A stretch of DNA of 30,719 nucleotides from CAYFSS01 sp964345975. GTDB taxonomy: Bacteria > Bacillota > Clostridia > Saccharofermentanales > Fastidiosipilaceae. Positions 24,378 to 30,719 of this stretch are shown piece after piece (position 1 is the stretch's first letter; each line of letters opens with the position of its first letter). The notes beneath the pieces were generated by a model. It was not told the origin of the DNA and did not search any database. It saw only the letters and a list, made by a program, of their open reading frames with translations. The translations under genes and the position numbers were made by a program. The stretch covers positions 1-30,719 of the forward strand of contig CAYFSS010000022.1 in NCBI GenBank assembly GCA_964345975.1, given 5' to 3'.

Positions 24378-24644
24378 TTATGACAACAAAGCATTGTCCC
24401 CACCGCGCCGTAATCGTTCCCGTAAGGTATATGCCGAAATAGGGGAGAGGTAAATGGATCCATCGACCAACAACAAAAAAGAACGGGGCAGGTCATCGGC
24501 AATCGTCGATACTCTACCCTCATCCTCCGCCTGAATCAGAAAATCCAAGGTTGCAGAACTTTCTTCGGTCGCCCGATCCATATCGAAGATCCCACAGATC
24601 CAAACCACAGGGAGAGAATAGCCTCCGCCAATGTGCAAATACAT
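24378..24644 (-). CDS. remB: Extracellular matrix regulator RemB-like protein (DUF370, YaaB)
   Basis: Small protein of 88 residues, close to the ~81 of Bacillus RemB. It begins MYLHIGGGYSLPVVWICGIF, has the FDMD segment and the closing IYLSPISAYTLRERL, the conserved pattern of the family. RemB sits between recF and gyrB in many Firmicutes, as here. Its ATG shares one base with the recF stop codon (TAATG), so it is translationally coupled to recF; the open frame reaches 24653 but the coupled ATG is the likely start. In Bacillus the related RemA activates biofilm matrix genes; the exact job of RemB is less clear. Confidence 0.9.
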   Translation of the reverse strand: MYLHIGGGYSLPVVWICGIFDMDRATEESSATLDFLIQAEDEGRVSTIADDLPRSFLLLVDGSIYLSPISAYTLRERLRRGGDNALLS

Positions 24645-25894
24645 TAGAAACACTCCACCGGCTCGGCATGCCCGTCGCTCACTTGGAAGAACCGTAGATC
24701 CCGCTCCGGATCGAGCTCTAAATACTCGCGCCGGATTTGTTCAGGATCCGTACAGGTGATAAAGACTTGGCAATCCGCCATCGCTTGAATCAAGGATTGA
24801 CGACGTGACGCATCGAGCTCGCTCATGACATCGTCCAGCAGGAGTACAGGGCTTCGTCCTGTATCTCGTCTCATAATCTCCAACTCCGCCATCTTCAACG
24901 AAAGGACGGCAGAACGCTGTTGGCCTTGAGAGCCGAAGATCTTGAGCAACCGGTCGTTCAGACGAAACTCCAAGTCATCACGATGTGGACCGATCGAGGT
25001 AGAACCTCGTTCAATCTCATCTTCTTGTGAGCGACGTAAGCGCTCAATCAAGTGCTCATAGATCTCTTCGACCGACATCTCCTGATCCAATCCGCTGACC
25101 GTTCGATATCTCAGGTGAATTTCTTCTTTTCCTTGACTCATCTCGCGGTGGAACTCGGCTGCTGCTTCCTCAAGCCTTGCGACATGACGCCATCGCTCAA
25201 AGATAATCTCAGCCGCAAACGTTGCATACTGCTCCGTCCAAGTATCGAGCTGAACCTCACGAAAATTAGGTAATACGATCGCATCGGTTTCGGATGAATC
25301 TTGTTCAGACTTCTTAACGCCACCTCGCGCCGTATGTCGAGATGCAAAACGATCGTCTCTCAGCTGTTTCAAGAGAGCATTCCTCTGACGTAAATGTTTG
25401 GAGAAATTCTGCAGCGAACGGAAATACGAGGGATGGACTTGAGACAACAAGAGATCCAAGAATTGACGACGCGTTGCAGGACCTTCTTTCACCATCATGA
25501 GGTCTTCCGGCGCAAAGATTACGGCATTGAAGATCCCCGGAAGATCACTGATCCGAGGTAACTGGAGACCATCGTGAAAGACTTGCCGACGATTAACCTT
25601 GAGCCTTGGATCCCCTCGTTGGGCTTTGAAAAATTGAATTTGGAGTTCTTCTTGATAGCTTCCATGGGGCAAGAAACGCAATAAGACTTCATAGGCATCC
25701 GTACCAAAACGAATCATATCAACATCGCTTGCGTGGCGATGAGAACGAGCGCAGGTCGTGAGATAAATTGCTTCTAGGACATTCGTCTTCCCCTGGCCAT
25801 TTTGACCATAGAAAACGTTGATCCCCGGACCAAACTCCAGCTCGAGGTCTTCATAATTACGAAAGTTCTTGAGATGTAGCTCAGAGATCCTCAT
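24644..25894 (-). CDS. recF: DNA replication and repair protein RecF
   Basis: SMC-like ATPase that helps RecO/RecR load RecA at gaps and stalled forks. 416 residues, slightly longer than the common ~370. Walker A GQNGQGKT (30-37), ABC signature GSQGQQRSAVLSLKMAE and Walker B VLLLDDVMSELD are intact. An additional charged segment in the middle (around SRHTARGGVKKSEQDSSE) accounts for part of the extra length. It directly follows dnaN; the S4-domain gene yaaA that often sits between them is missing. Coupled to remB by the TAATG overlap. Confidence 0.97.
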   Translation of the reverse strand: MRISELHLKNFRNYEDLELEFGPGINVFYGQNGQGKTNVLEAIYLTTCARSHRHASDVDMIRFGTDAYEVLLRFLPHGSYQEELQIQFFKAQRGDPRLKVNRRQVFHDGLQLPRISDLPGIFNAVIFAPEDLMMVKEGPATRRQFLDLLLSQVHPSYFRSLQNFSKHLRQRNALLKQLRDDRFASRHTARGGVKKSEQDSSETDAIVLPNFREVQLDTWTEQYATFAAEIIFERWRHVARLEEAAAEFHREMSQGKEEIHLRYRTVSGLDQEMSVEEIYEHLIERLRRSQEDEIERGSTSIGPHRDDLEFRLNDRLLKIFGSQGQQRSAVLSLKMAELEIMRRDTGRSPVLLLDDVMSELDASRRQSLIQAMADCQVFITCTDPEQIRREYLELDPERDLRFFQVSDGHAEPVECF

Positions 25895-25993
25895 ACCAAT
25901 ACAAGCCTAAACACAGTCCTCATACTTAATAAAACACTCAACAAAACACACAACACTCAACAACACTTAGCGGTCATCAGTACCACGATACAA

Positions 25994-26019
25994 GAGGCCC
26001 GCAAACCCCTGCGAGCCTC
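25994..26019 (-). repeat. Hairpin between dnaN and recF
   Basis: GAGGCCCGC and GCGAGCCTC pair over 9 bp with one wobble around an 8-nt loop. On the minus strand only TTGTAT follows, so it is a weak terminator at best. It may reduce read-through from dnaN into recF or protect the dnaN mRNA end. Confidence 0.6.
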
Positions 26020-26068
26020 CATAACTCAAAGAACAAACCTAAAGCAACTCAAAGCAGACCCAACAAAC

Positions 26069-27178
26069 CTAACGACGCAATGGCAGAATCAAGTAATCGT
26101 AGGCATCGCCTTCTTGTGGCCGGATGACACAAGGGCCGGTTTCTTTAGAGAAATCAATCTTGATGATCTCATCATCGATCGCCTTCAACGCATCGACGAA
26201 ATACATCGGGTTAAACGACAAATCAATCAACTGACCGTTCGCTTGGACCGGAATATGATCTTCAAAAGCCCCAACCTCAGTCTTGATCGAAACCCGCAGA
26301 TTCGCTGAATCTTCCATTACAAGCTGAATCGGGAAACGACGCTCATGCGACATCGTCATGAGGAGCGCACGATCCATGATCTCAAGCAAGGGACGACGTG
26401 CCACATAGATCTCAGTCTCATAGTTCTGAGGGAACACGCGTGGATAATCCATGAATTCACCGGCAATTAAACGAGCCGTGATCTTCGTATGATCGAGGTC
26501 AAACAAAACCTGATTCGAAGCAGTAGAAATCGACACGAAGCTATCGTCATCATCTTCCAAGATCGCAGCTAATTCACGGAGCGCATTCCCCGGAATCGTA
26601 ATCTTCAACTTCGCTAGCTCTTCATCCTCGAAATGACGGCGCTGAATCCCCAAGCGGAACCCGTCGATCGCCACGAGATCCAATTGTTTGCCCAAAGAAT
26701 TCAAGAGCAAACCCTGGAACAGCGGACGGGACTGATCGGTCGATACGCCAAAGATCGTCGCATCGATCATGTCCTTGAGCATCCCTTGCGAAAGACGAAA
26801 GCTCTTCTCACCGTCGACTTGAGGCAGGGCAGGGAAGTCGGCAGCATTCATCGTATTGATCGTAAAGTCGGCATTCCCCGAGCGAATCTTCAACTGCCCG
26901 GTATCTCCCAACTCAACGCTCACACTTTCTTCCGGCAAACGACGAACAATATCGCCGAAAAGTCTAGCCTGAACCAGCGTCTGACCTTCTGTCATGATAT
27001 CCGCATCAATTAGGGTCTCAATCCCGGTTTCAGTATTGTAGCCTGTCAGCTTCAGCTGATCCCCTTGACTTTCAATCAAGATTCCTCCCAAGGCTTCTTG
27101 GGGTGAACGTCTCGAAACGGCTCTTTGAACCGTCGAAATGGCTTGTTCGAATTCCCTTGTTTGACAGATAAATTTCAT
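26069..27178 (-). CDS. dnaN: DNA polymerase III sliding clamp (beta subunit)
   Basis: Ring-shaped processivity factor that holds DNA polymerase III on DNA. 369 residues, the normal length, with three clamp folds; it starts MKFICQTREFEQAISTVQRA and ends YDYLILPLRR, the usual C-terminal strand of the hydrophobic pocket for client peptides. Other family landmarks are DGFRLGIQRR and FNPMYFVDALKA. AGGAGA lies 7 bp before the ATG. It is 366 bp downstream of dnaA, across an oriC-like spacer. Confidence 0.98.
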   Translation of the reverse strand: MKFICQTREFEQAISTVQRAVSRRSPQEALGGILIESQGDQLKLTGYNTETGIETLIDADIMTEGQTLVQARLFGDIVRRLPEESVSVELGDTGQLKIRSGNADFTINTMNAADFPALPQVDGEKSFRLSQGMLKDMIDATIFGVSTDQSRPLFQGLLLNSLGKQLDLVAIDGFRLGIQRRHFEDEELAKLKITIPGNALRELAAILEDDDDSFVSISTASNQVLFDLDHTKITARLIAGEFMDYPRVFPQNYETEIYVARRPLLEIMDRALLMTMSHERRFPIQLVMEDSANLRVSIKTEVGAFEDHIPVQANGQLIDLSFNPMYFVDALKAIDDEIIKIDFSKETGPCVIRPQEGDAYDYLILPLRR

Positions 27179-27239
27179 GGCCTATCTCCTCGTACTCTTG
27201 TCGTTTTCTCTTGTCTCAATCATCACTGCTTGTGCAGTC

Positions 27240-27495
27240 TTCATTATAACTATCAGTATATTCTATTCTTCTCACTATTATGGGCTGTTGATATGTTGAT
27301 AAAACTTCCAAACAGCTCCTATTCCGTGTGAAGACGTGGGAAATGAGTCTTCTTTGGCTGGGGATAAGGCCCAAAATAATCCTGATCTCTTACTGGATCA
27401 TTTGGGGACAATGGGGAAAGATTCTACTTGTCCACCTCTATCCACCTCAATCCACAAGCTCTTATCCTCCAATCCCCAAAACTCGGGGGATAAGC
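27240..27495. other. Candidate oriC / DnaA-binding spacer between dnaA and dnaN
   Basis: This spacer holds many degenerate DnaA boxes in both orientations: TTGTCCACC (27428-27436), CTATCCACC (27438-27446) and CAATCCACA (27448-27456), with TCCAC cores exactly 10 bp apart; TTATCCTCC (27462-27470); TGGGGATAA (27359-27367) and GGGGGATAA (27485-27493) inverted; and TGTTGATAA (27293-27301) next to TGTTGATAT (27285-27293). An AT-rich stretch follows at 27240-27280, suitable as an unwinding element; on the minus strand it contains partial trinucleotide steps (TAG, GAA, GAA, TAG) like a DnaA-trio. In Bacillus the unwinding region also lies between dnaA and dnaN. Confidence 0.6.
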
Positions 27496-27544
27496 CGCCA
27501 AGCACCATTTCAACCCTTTTCACAAAAAAGCCCTGCAAGACCCA

Positions 27545-28921
27545 TCAAAGTTCTACTCGCTTCCGGATCTGCTTGATCTCTTCTTGCAAGGTTCTATCGT
27601 CTTCCAAATCATCGGAAATCTTCTGGCACGCATGGATGATCGTCGTGTGATCTCGCCCGCCAAATTCTTTGCCGATATCGGCATACGTCATGCCCAGGAT
27701 CTCGCGGCAGAGGAACATGGCAATTTGCCGTGGATAAGAGATATCACGGGATCGGGCTTTTGAAAGTAAATCGCTAACCTTCAAATTATAGAAACGCGAC
27801 ACGACCTCGATGATCACTTGCGGACTCACCTGGCGCTTGGTGGTAGGCATGATGATATCCTTCAAGGACTCCTTCGCCTGATCAAGGTTGAGCTGACCCG
27901 ACAAAGAAGCATAGGCAATGACCGTGTTGTACGCACCTTCAAGCTCGCGAATGTTGGAGCTGATGTGGGTTGCAATGTAGTCGATGATTTCATCCGGGAT
28001 CTTGCGCCCTTCCTGGAATGCACGATTCTCCAAGATCGCCACACGGGTCTCATAATCGGGTGGCTGGATATCGACCAGAAGACCGGAAGAAAACCTGGTG
28101 CGTAAACGTTCCTCAAGCCAATTGAGACTTTGAGGGGGTTTGTCGCAGGTCATGACGATGTTAGCGTCATTCTCGTACAGCTCATTAAAGGTGTGAAAGA
28201 ACTCGACCTGCATCTGTTCTTTCCCCTCGATGAATTGGATGTCGTCGATGAGCAAGAGGTCACAGTTGCGATACTTACGGCGAAATTCGTCGTAGTTCTT
28301 CTTACGAATCGTATAGATAAACTCATTGACGAACTGCTCAGACTGGACGTAGATGATCCTGCGATTTGGACTGTTTTCCAGGCTGTAATTGCCAATGGCA
28401 TGCATGAGGTGGGTCTTACCCATCCCCGAACCGCCATAGATGAAGAGGGGATTGAAGGAGCGGCCTCCTTGATTCTCGGCCACCGCTAAACACGCAGCTT
28501 GGGCGAAGCGATTGGATCCACCTAACACGAACGTATCAAAGGTATACGCAGGATTGAGGCGACTCTTCGTTGCAAAAGCAGATTCCCCCCCAATTCCGGT
28601 GGGTTCGTCGATGGTCGTGGGCAAGAGTTGGCCCCCGGAAAGATCCTCGATCGCAGGAGAGACCCGGGGCAGATCTTTCAGATCCGAGACGAGCTTCACC
28701 GTCCAAGCTTCCTTCGTGATGACTTGAAGGGTGTTTTGCATCAACGGTGCATATTGATTAGTGTACTCGCGATGAAAGTCATTGGGCGAGAGCAGATAGA
28801 GGGTCGAATCCTGTACGAGCTGGGGTTCGAGAGGATCCATCCACGTATTAAACTGAATTTCATTGAGTTCGGCTTTCAAATATTTGAGAGCCTCATCCCA
28901 GAGGGATTGAGCCGAAACCAT
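27545..28921 (-). CDS. dnaA: Chromosomal replication initiator protein DnaA
   Basis: AAA+ initiator that binds DnaA boxes and opens the origin. 458 residues. Domain I at 1-~75 (SLWDEALKYLKAEL), a linker with little conservation to ~125, then the AAA+ core with Walker A GGSGMGKT (163-170), Walker B LLLIDD (222-227) and sensor motifs. Domain IV carries the box-reading signature GGRDHTT (421-427). The segment NPAYTFDTFVLGGSNRFA is the usual entry to domain III. AAAGGA lies about 10 bp before the ATG. It is first in the dnaA-dnaN-recF-remB run; the VanZ-like gene lies 155 bp upstream on the same strand. Confidence 0.99.
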   Translation of the reverse strand: MVSAQSLWDEALKYLKAELNEIQFNTWMDPLEPQLVQDSTLYLLSPNDFHREYTNQYAPLMQNTLQVITKEAWTVKLVSDLKDLPRVSPAIEDLSGGQLLPTTIDEPTGIGGESAFATKSRLNPAYTFDTFVLGGSNRFAQAACLAVAENQGGRSFNPLFIYGGSGMGKTHLMHAIGNYSLENSPNRRIIYVQSEQFVNEFIYTIRKKNYDEFRRKYRNCDLLLIDDIQFIEGKEQMQVEFFHTFNELYENDANIVMTCDKPPQSLNWLEERLRTRFSSGLLVDIQPPDYETRVAILENRAFQEGRKIPDEIIDYIATHISSNIRELEGAYNTVIAYASLSGQLNLDQAKESLKDIIMPTTKRQVSPQVIIEVVSRFYNLKVSDLLSKARSRDISYPRQIAMFLCREILGMTYADIGKEFGGRDHTTIIHACQKISDDLEDDRTLQEEIKQIRKRVEL

Positions 28922-29076
28922 GCCGCTTATTTCCTTTCATCTAAACTACAAGCTCCAAGATCTAGCGAAGAAACAAGCGTAAATCTTCTCGTGCCGTAGC
29001 TCTAATTCTTCATCGTGAAGGGAGATTATGACCTTAAGCTCAGCTTATCATGAAACAAAAAGCCACCCCACGGATC

Positions 29077-29760
29077 TCAGTGCCAGTGAGTATCCTTCGT
29101 GATGAGTTTCCCACGCCGTTCCCCGAGTTTTGCCCTATCTCTCAGGCGCTCAAATTCACGCTCCGGATTGCGGATGAGGCTATAACCTTTACGCTTGAGA
29201 TAGATGGCCCTGATCACGCTCATGACGAGCAAGAGGAAGCCGGCTCCCAAGGTCTGAAGGATGACCTGATCCGTCGAGACGTGCTGGTAGTAGACCCCAC
29301 TGAGTTCATTCAATACCAATTGTAAGAGCTCGACGCCAACAGCAACGAAGAAGGTCATGAGCCAGACGAAGAGGGAATGGAGACTTCTGGACTCACGGCG
29401 GAGGAAATAGGCTAGAGGCATCAGGAGCACGAAGTACAAGAACAGATCATAAATATAATTCATCATTGAGGCTCGATAGCCTAGCTGAAATTCTTGCGCA
29501 GCATCTATCCCTCGATCGATCGAGGGGATGAGAGGAACGAGGTCCGCCCGTTGAAAGATCTCCGCCCAACGCAGAGGAACTTCACTCGCCGTTGGCCATG
29601 GTAGGAATGAAAAGCCAAACAGGACGGCTGCATAGATGACGAAGAGCGCCCGTCGCACGACGACAGTAGGTGGAGAAGGCCGAAAGACAGAACGCCAAAT
29701 TAAAGCGATGACGGCTATCATCCCTAAGAGCACTGCGGGTGCATAACTTTGGAAGAACAT
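29077..29760 (-). CDS. VanZ-like family membrane protein
   Basis: Predicted integral membrane protein of 227 residues with five or so hydrophobic segments: about 5-23, 37-54, 104-122, 131-150 and 166-185. The pattern of a first-helix pair followed by DLFLYFVLLMPLAYFL, an FFVAVGVELLQL motif and a final helix fits the VanZ/DUF family. The highly basic C-terminal tail (FERLRDRAKLGERRGK) should be cytoplasmic. In enterococci VanZ confers low-level teicoplanin resistance, but the family is broad and its general role is unknown, so resistance should not be assumed. GGGAGG lies 5 bp before the ATG. The position directly upstream of dnaA is unusual; rpmH is normally found in this area. Confidence 0.75.
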   Translation of the reverse strand: MFFQSYAPAVLLGMIAVIALIWRSVFRPSPPTVVVRRALFVIYAAVLFGFSFLPWPTASEVPLRWAEIFQRADLVPLIPSIDRGIDAAQEFQLGYRASMMNYIYDLFLYFVLLMPLAYFLRRESRSLHSLFVWLMTFFVAVGVELLQLVLNELSGVYYQHVSTDQVILQTLGAGFLLLVMSVIRAIYLKRKGYSLIRNPEREFERLRDRAKLGERRGKLITKDTHWH

Positions 29761-29800
29761 GAACCCTCCCTTGAGACAAAGGTCTCTGTTAACGTCACTT

Positions 29801-29880
29801 GATATCGATTGATACCGGTTGATGCCGGTGACATCAGTGATACCGGTCGATATCGGTGATTACATCACTTGATATCGGTC
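29801..29880. repeat. Helically phased decamer repeats GATAYCGGTY
   Basis: Six copies of a 10-bp unit: GATATCGATT (29801), GATACCGGTT (29811), GATGCCGGTG (29821), GATACCGGTC (29839), GATATCGGTG (29849) and GATATCGGTC (29871). Intervals are 10, 10, 18, 10 and 22 bp, so most copies fall on nearly the same face of the helix. The first and last copies share the preceding TCACTT. The array ends 40 bp upstream of the VanZ start codon. Confidence 0.8.
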
Positions 29881-30137
29881 GTTTCGATTATTCCGCACTT
29901 ACTGCTCGTTCATCTTGAATCGCTGTCGCAGTTTAGCGCGAACAAAAGCGCTGTGTTACAGCAAGTGACTTCACGGATCGTATCCGTCATTATAACCTAT
30001 TGAGGCACGCTTGATTCCTCAGATAATCTCTGAGAAATACCATCGTTAAGGGATACTTTAGCAGTCACTCTAAAGGCTATAAGATATAGTCAAGGTATCA
30101 GCTAACTAAATGTCTAAGCGTTTGTTATTGACATAAA

Positions 30138-30308
30138 CTATTCTGCTTCGAATGCAAATAAACGAACGGACTCAGATCCCCATGTTTCTAAAGGTTCAAG
30201 GGTCAAGGATATACAATCTTTCACATTGACAAAGCGTCTCCATAAGCGCAGGTAGTTACATGTTTCCTCGGCAATAACATGTTTACTTCCGTCAGATAAG
30301 AAGTTCAT
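30138..30308 (-). pseudogene. Possible 56-residue orphan gene or gene remnant
   Basis: A minus-strand frame from ATG 30308 to TAG 30138 encodes a protein-like sequence including MNFLSDGSKHVIAEE and SLTLEPLETWGSESVRLFAF. The frame stays open for eight codons above the ATG. There is no good ribosome site before the ATG. The ending resembles the C-terminal beta-strand of a larger enzyme, so a truncated relic is more likely than a complete small gene. The family is not recognised; chance is possible. Confidence 0.3.
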
Positions 30309-30514
30309 AAGAAGTCTTCCGAATACGAGGTATTATTTCCGGCAGTGTATAATCCGTTGAGAGAGTTTAGATTGCTGAAGAATTAAGAGCCTGTGGTTTG
30401 TACAGCATACTAAGACGGATCTACTGGATGAACTTTCAAGGGATGCCTAGCAGACTTTGAAAAACAACGGCTCACTATATTGATCGTTCTTGTTGAATTA
30501 TATAGGAGCCATGC

Positions 30515-30719
30515 ATGCTCGAACAATTGTTGAATCAAATTGCGATCATCCTGATCCTCATCGCGGTCGCTTATTATGCCCGAAAGAAAGGCCTTATCAC
30601 CGATGCCATCCACCGCGGTCTTTCCGGCCTAGTCGTGAACATCGGTGTCCCGGCAGCCATCTTAGGCATGGTGAGTTACGAGCCGGAAGCATACCAGCGG
30701 AACATGTACTTCATCGGGG
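30515..30719 (+). CDS. AEC-family (auxin efflux carrier-like) transporter, N-terminal part
   Basis: Start of a membrane transporter cut by the right edge after 68 codons. ATG at 30515 has AGGAG (30504-30508) 6 bp upstream; an ATG at 30511 is out of frame. The translation MLEQLLNQIAIILILIAVAY, then ARKKGLITD...GLSGLVVNIGVPAAILG matches the first helices of AEC proteins, which export or import small organic acids. In this family the N-terminal Asn and Pro in the second helix (VVNIGVPAAI) are typical. Substrate is unknown. It is the only intact-looking + strand gene on this side of the strand switch. Confidence 0.85.
   Translation, partial: MLEQLLNQIAIILILIAVAYYARKKGLITDAIHRGLSGLVVNIGVPAAILGMVSYEPEAYQRNMYFIG

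Larger units (their letters stand above)
29761..30514. other. Divergent strand-switch spacer (754 bp) rich in repeats and dyads
   Basis: Non-coding gap between the minus-strand VanZ/dnaA block and the + strand transporter. It should contain promoters for both. It holds the decamer array at 29801-29880 and short perfect dyads: GAGAC/GTCTC (29773-29786), AGCGC/GCGCT (29935-29952), ACGGAT/ATCCGT (29973-29987), CTCAGA/TCTGAG (30018-30034) and CTTTAG/CTAAAG (30056-30075). No good match to TTATCCACA was found. A possible gene remnant occupies 30138-30308. Confidence 0.6.

Noticed and set aside
29077..29760. Glycopeptide resistance gene vanZ
   Set aside because: Only a family-level match to VanZ-like membrane proteins; no vanHAX-type genes are nearby, so a resistance role is not supported.

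Overview
The window looks like the origin-proximal part of a Bacillota (Firmicutes) chromosome, most likely a clostridial lineage. The basis is the dnaA-dnaN-recF-remB-gyrB order, a RemB (DUF370) protein, RpoB and RpoC of Gram-positive length, strong AGGAGG-type ribosome sites, and parS sites of the TGTTTCACGTGAAACA type. Genus-level placement is not possible from the sequence alone.

Layout from left to right. (1) Positions 1-5250: the C-terminal end of an AraC-type regulator on the + strand, converging on a minus-strand carbohydrate operon (GH43 glycosidase, solute-binding protein, two MalF/MalG-type permeases, no ATPase). The operon has a sigma-A-like promoter, an intra-operon hairpin and a strong terminator. 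(2) 5251-6025: a scar region with the operon promoter, an IS30-like transposase fragment, an unidentified gene end and the rpoC terminator. (3) 6026-13349: rpoC and rpoB, without rplJ/rplL upstream. (4) 13634-17930: a membrane-anchored SurA/PrsA-like foldase with two very acidic inserts, a HAD phosphatase, and a CNNM/CorC-type CBS protein. (5) 18094-19929: parB and parA. (6) 19930-21534: a 1.6 kb gap with seven parS sites, dyads at the parA promoter and a group of DnaA-box-like sequences. (7) 21535-28921: gyrB, a Nudix hydrolase, remB, recF, dnaN and dnaA, with an oriC-like dnaA-dnaN spacer. (8) 29077-30719: a VanZ-like membrane protein, a 754 bp divergent gap with phased decamer repeats and short dyads, and the start of an AEC-family transporter on the + strand.

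All complete genes are on the minus strand, and the direction switches at about 29.8-30.5 kb. This fits a replication origin near the right end, with replication and transcription running together leftwards. Replication initiation (DnaA, DnaN), repair (RecF), supercoiling (GyrB), segregation (ParA, ParB, nine parS sites) and transcription (RpoB, RpoC) are packed into about 23 kb. The usual neighbours rpmH, rnpA, yidC, rsmG, mnmG and gyrA are absent.

No clearly new multi-gene system is visible. The most interesting signals are non-coding: the dense parS array joined to a two-dyad parAB promoter, two separate candidate DnaA-binding regions, and the decamer array at the strand switch. In proteins, RpoB has Asn at the position of the rifampicin-contact His526, and the foldase carries large acidic repeats.
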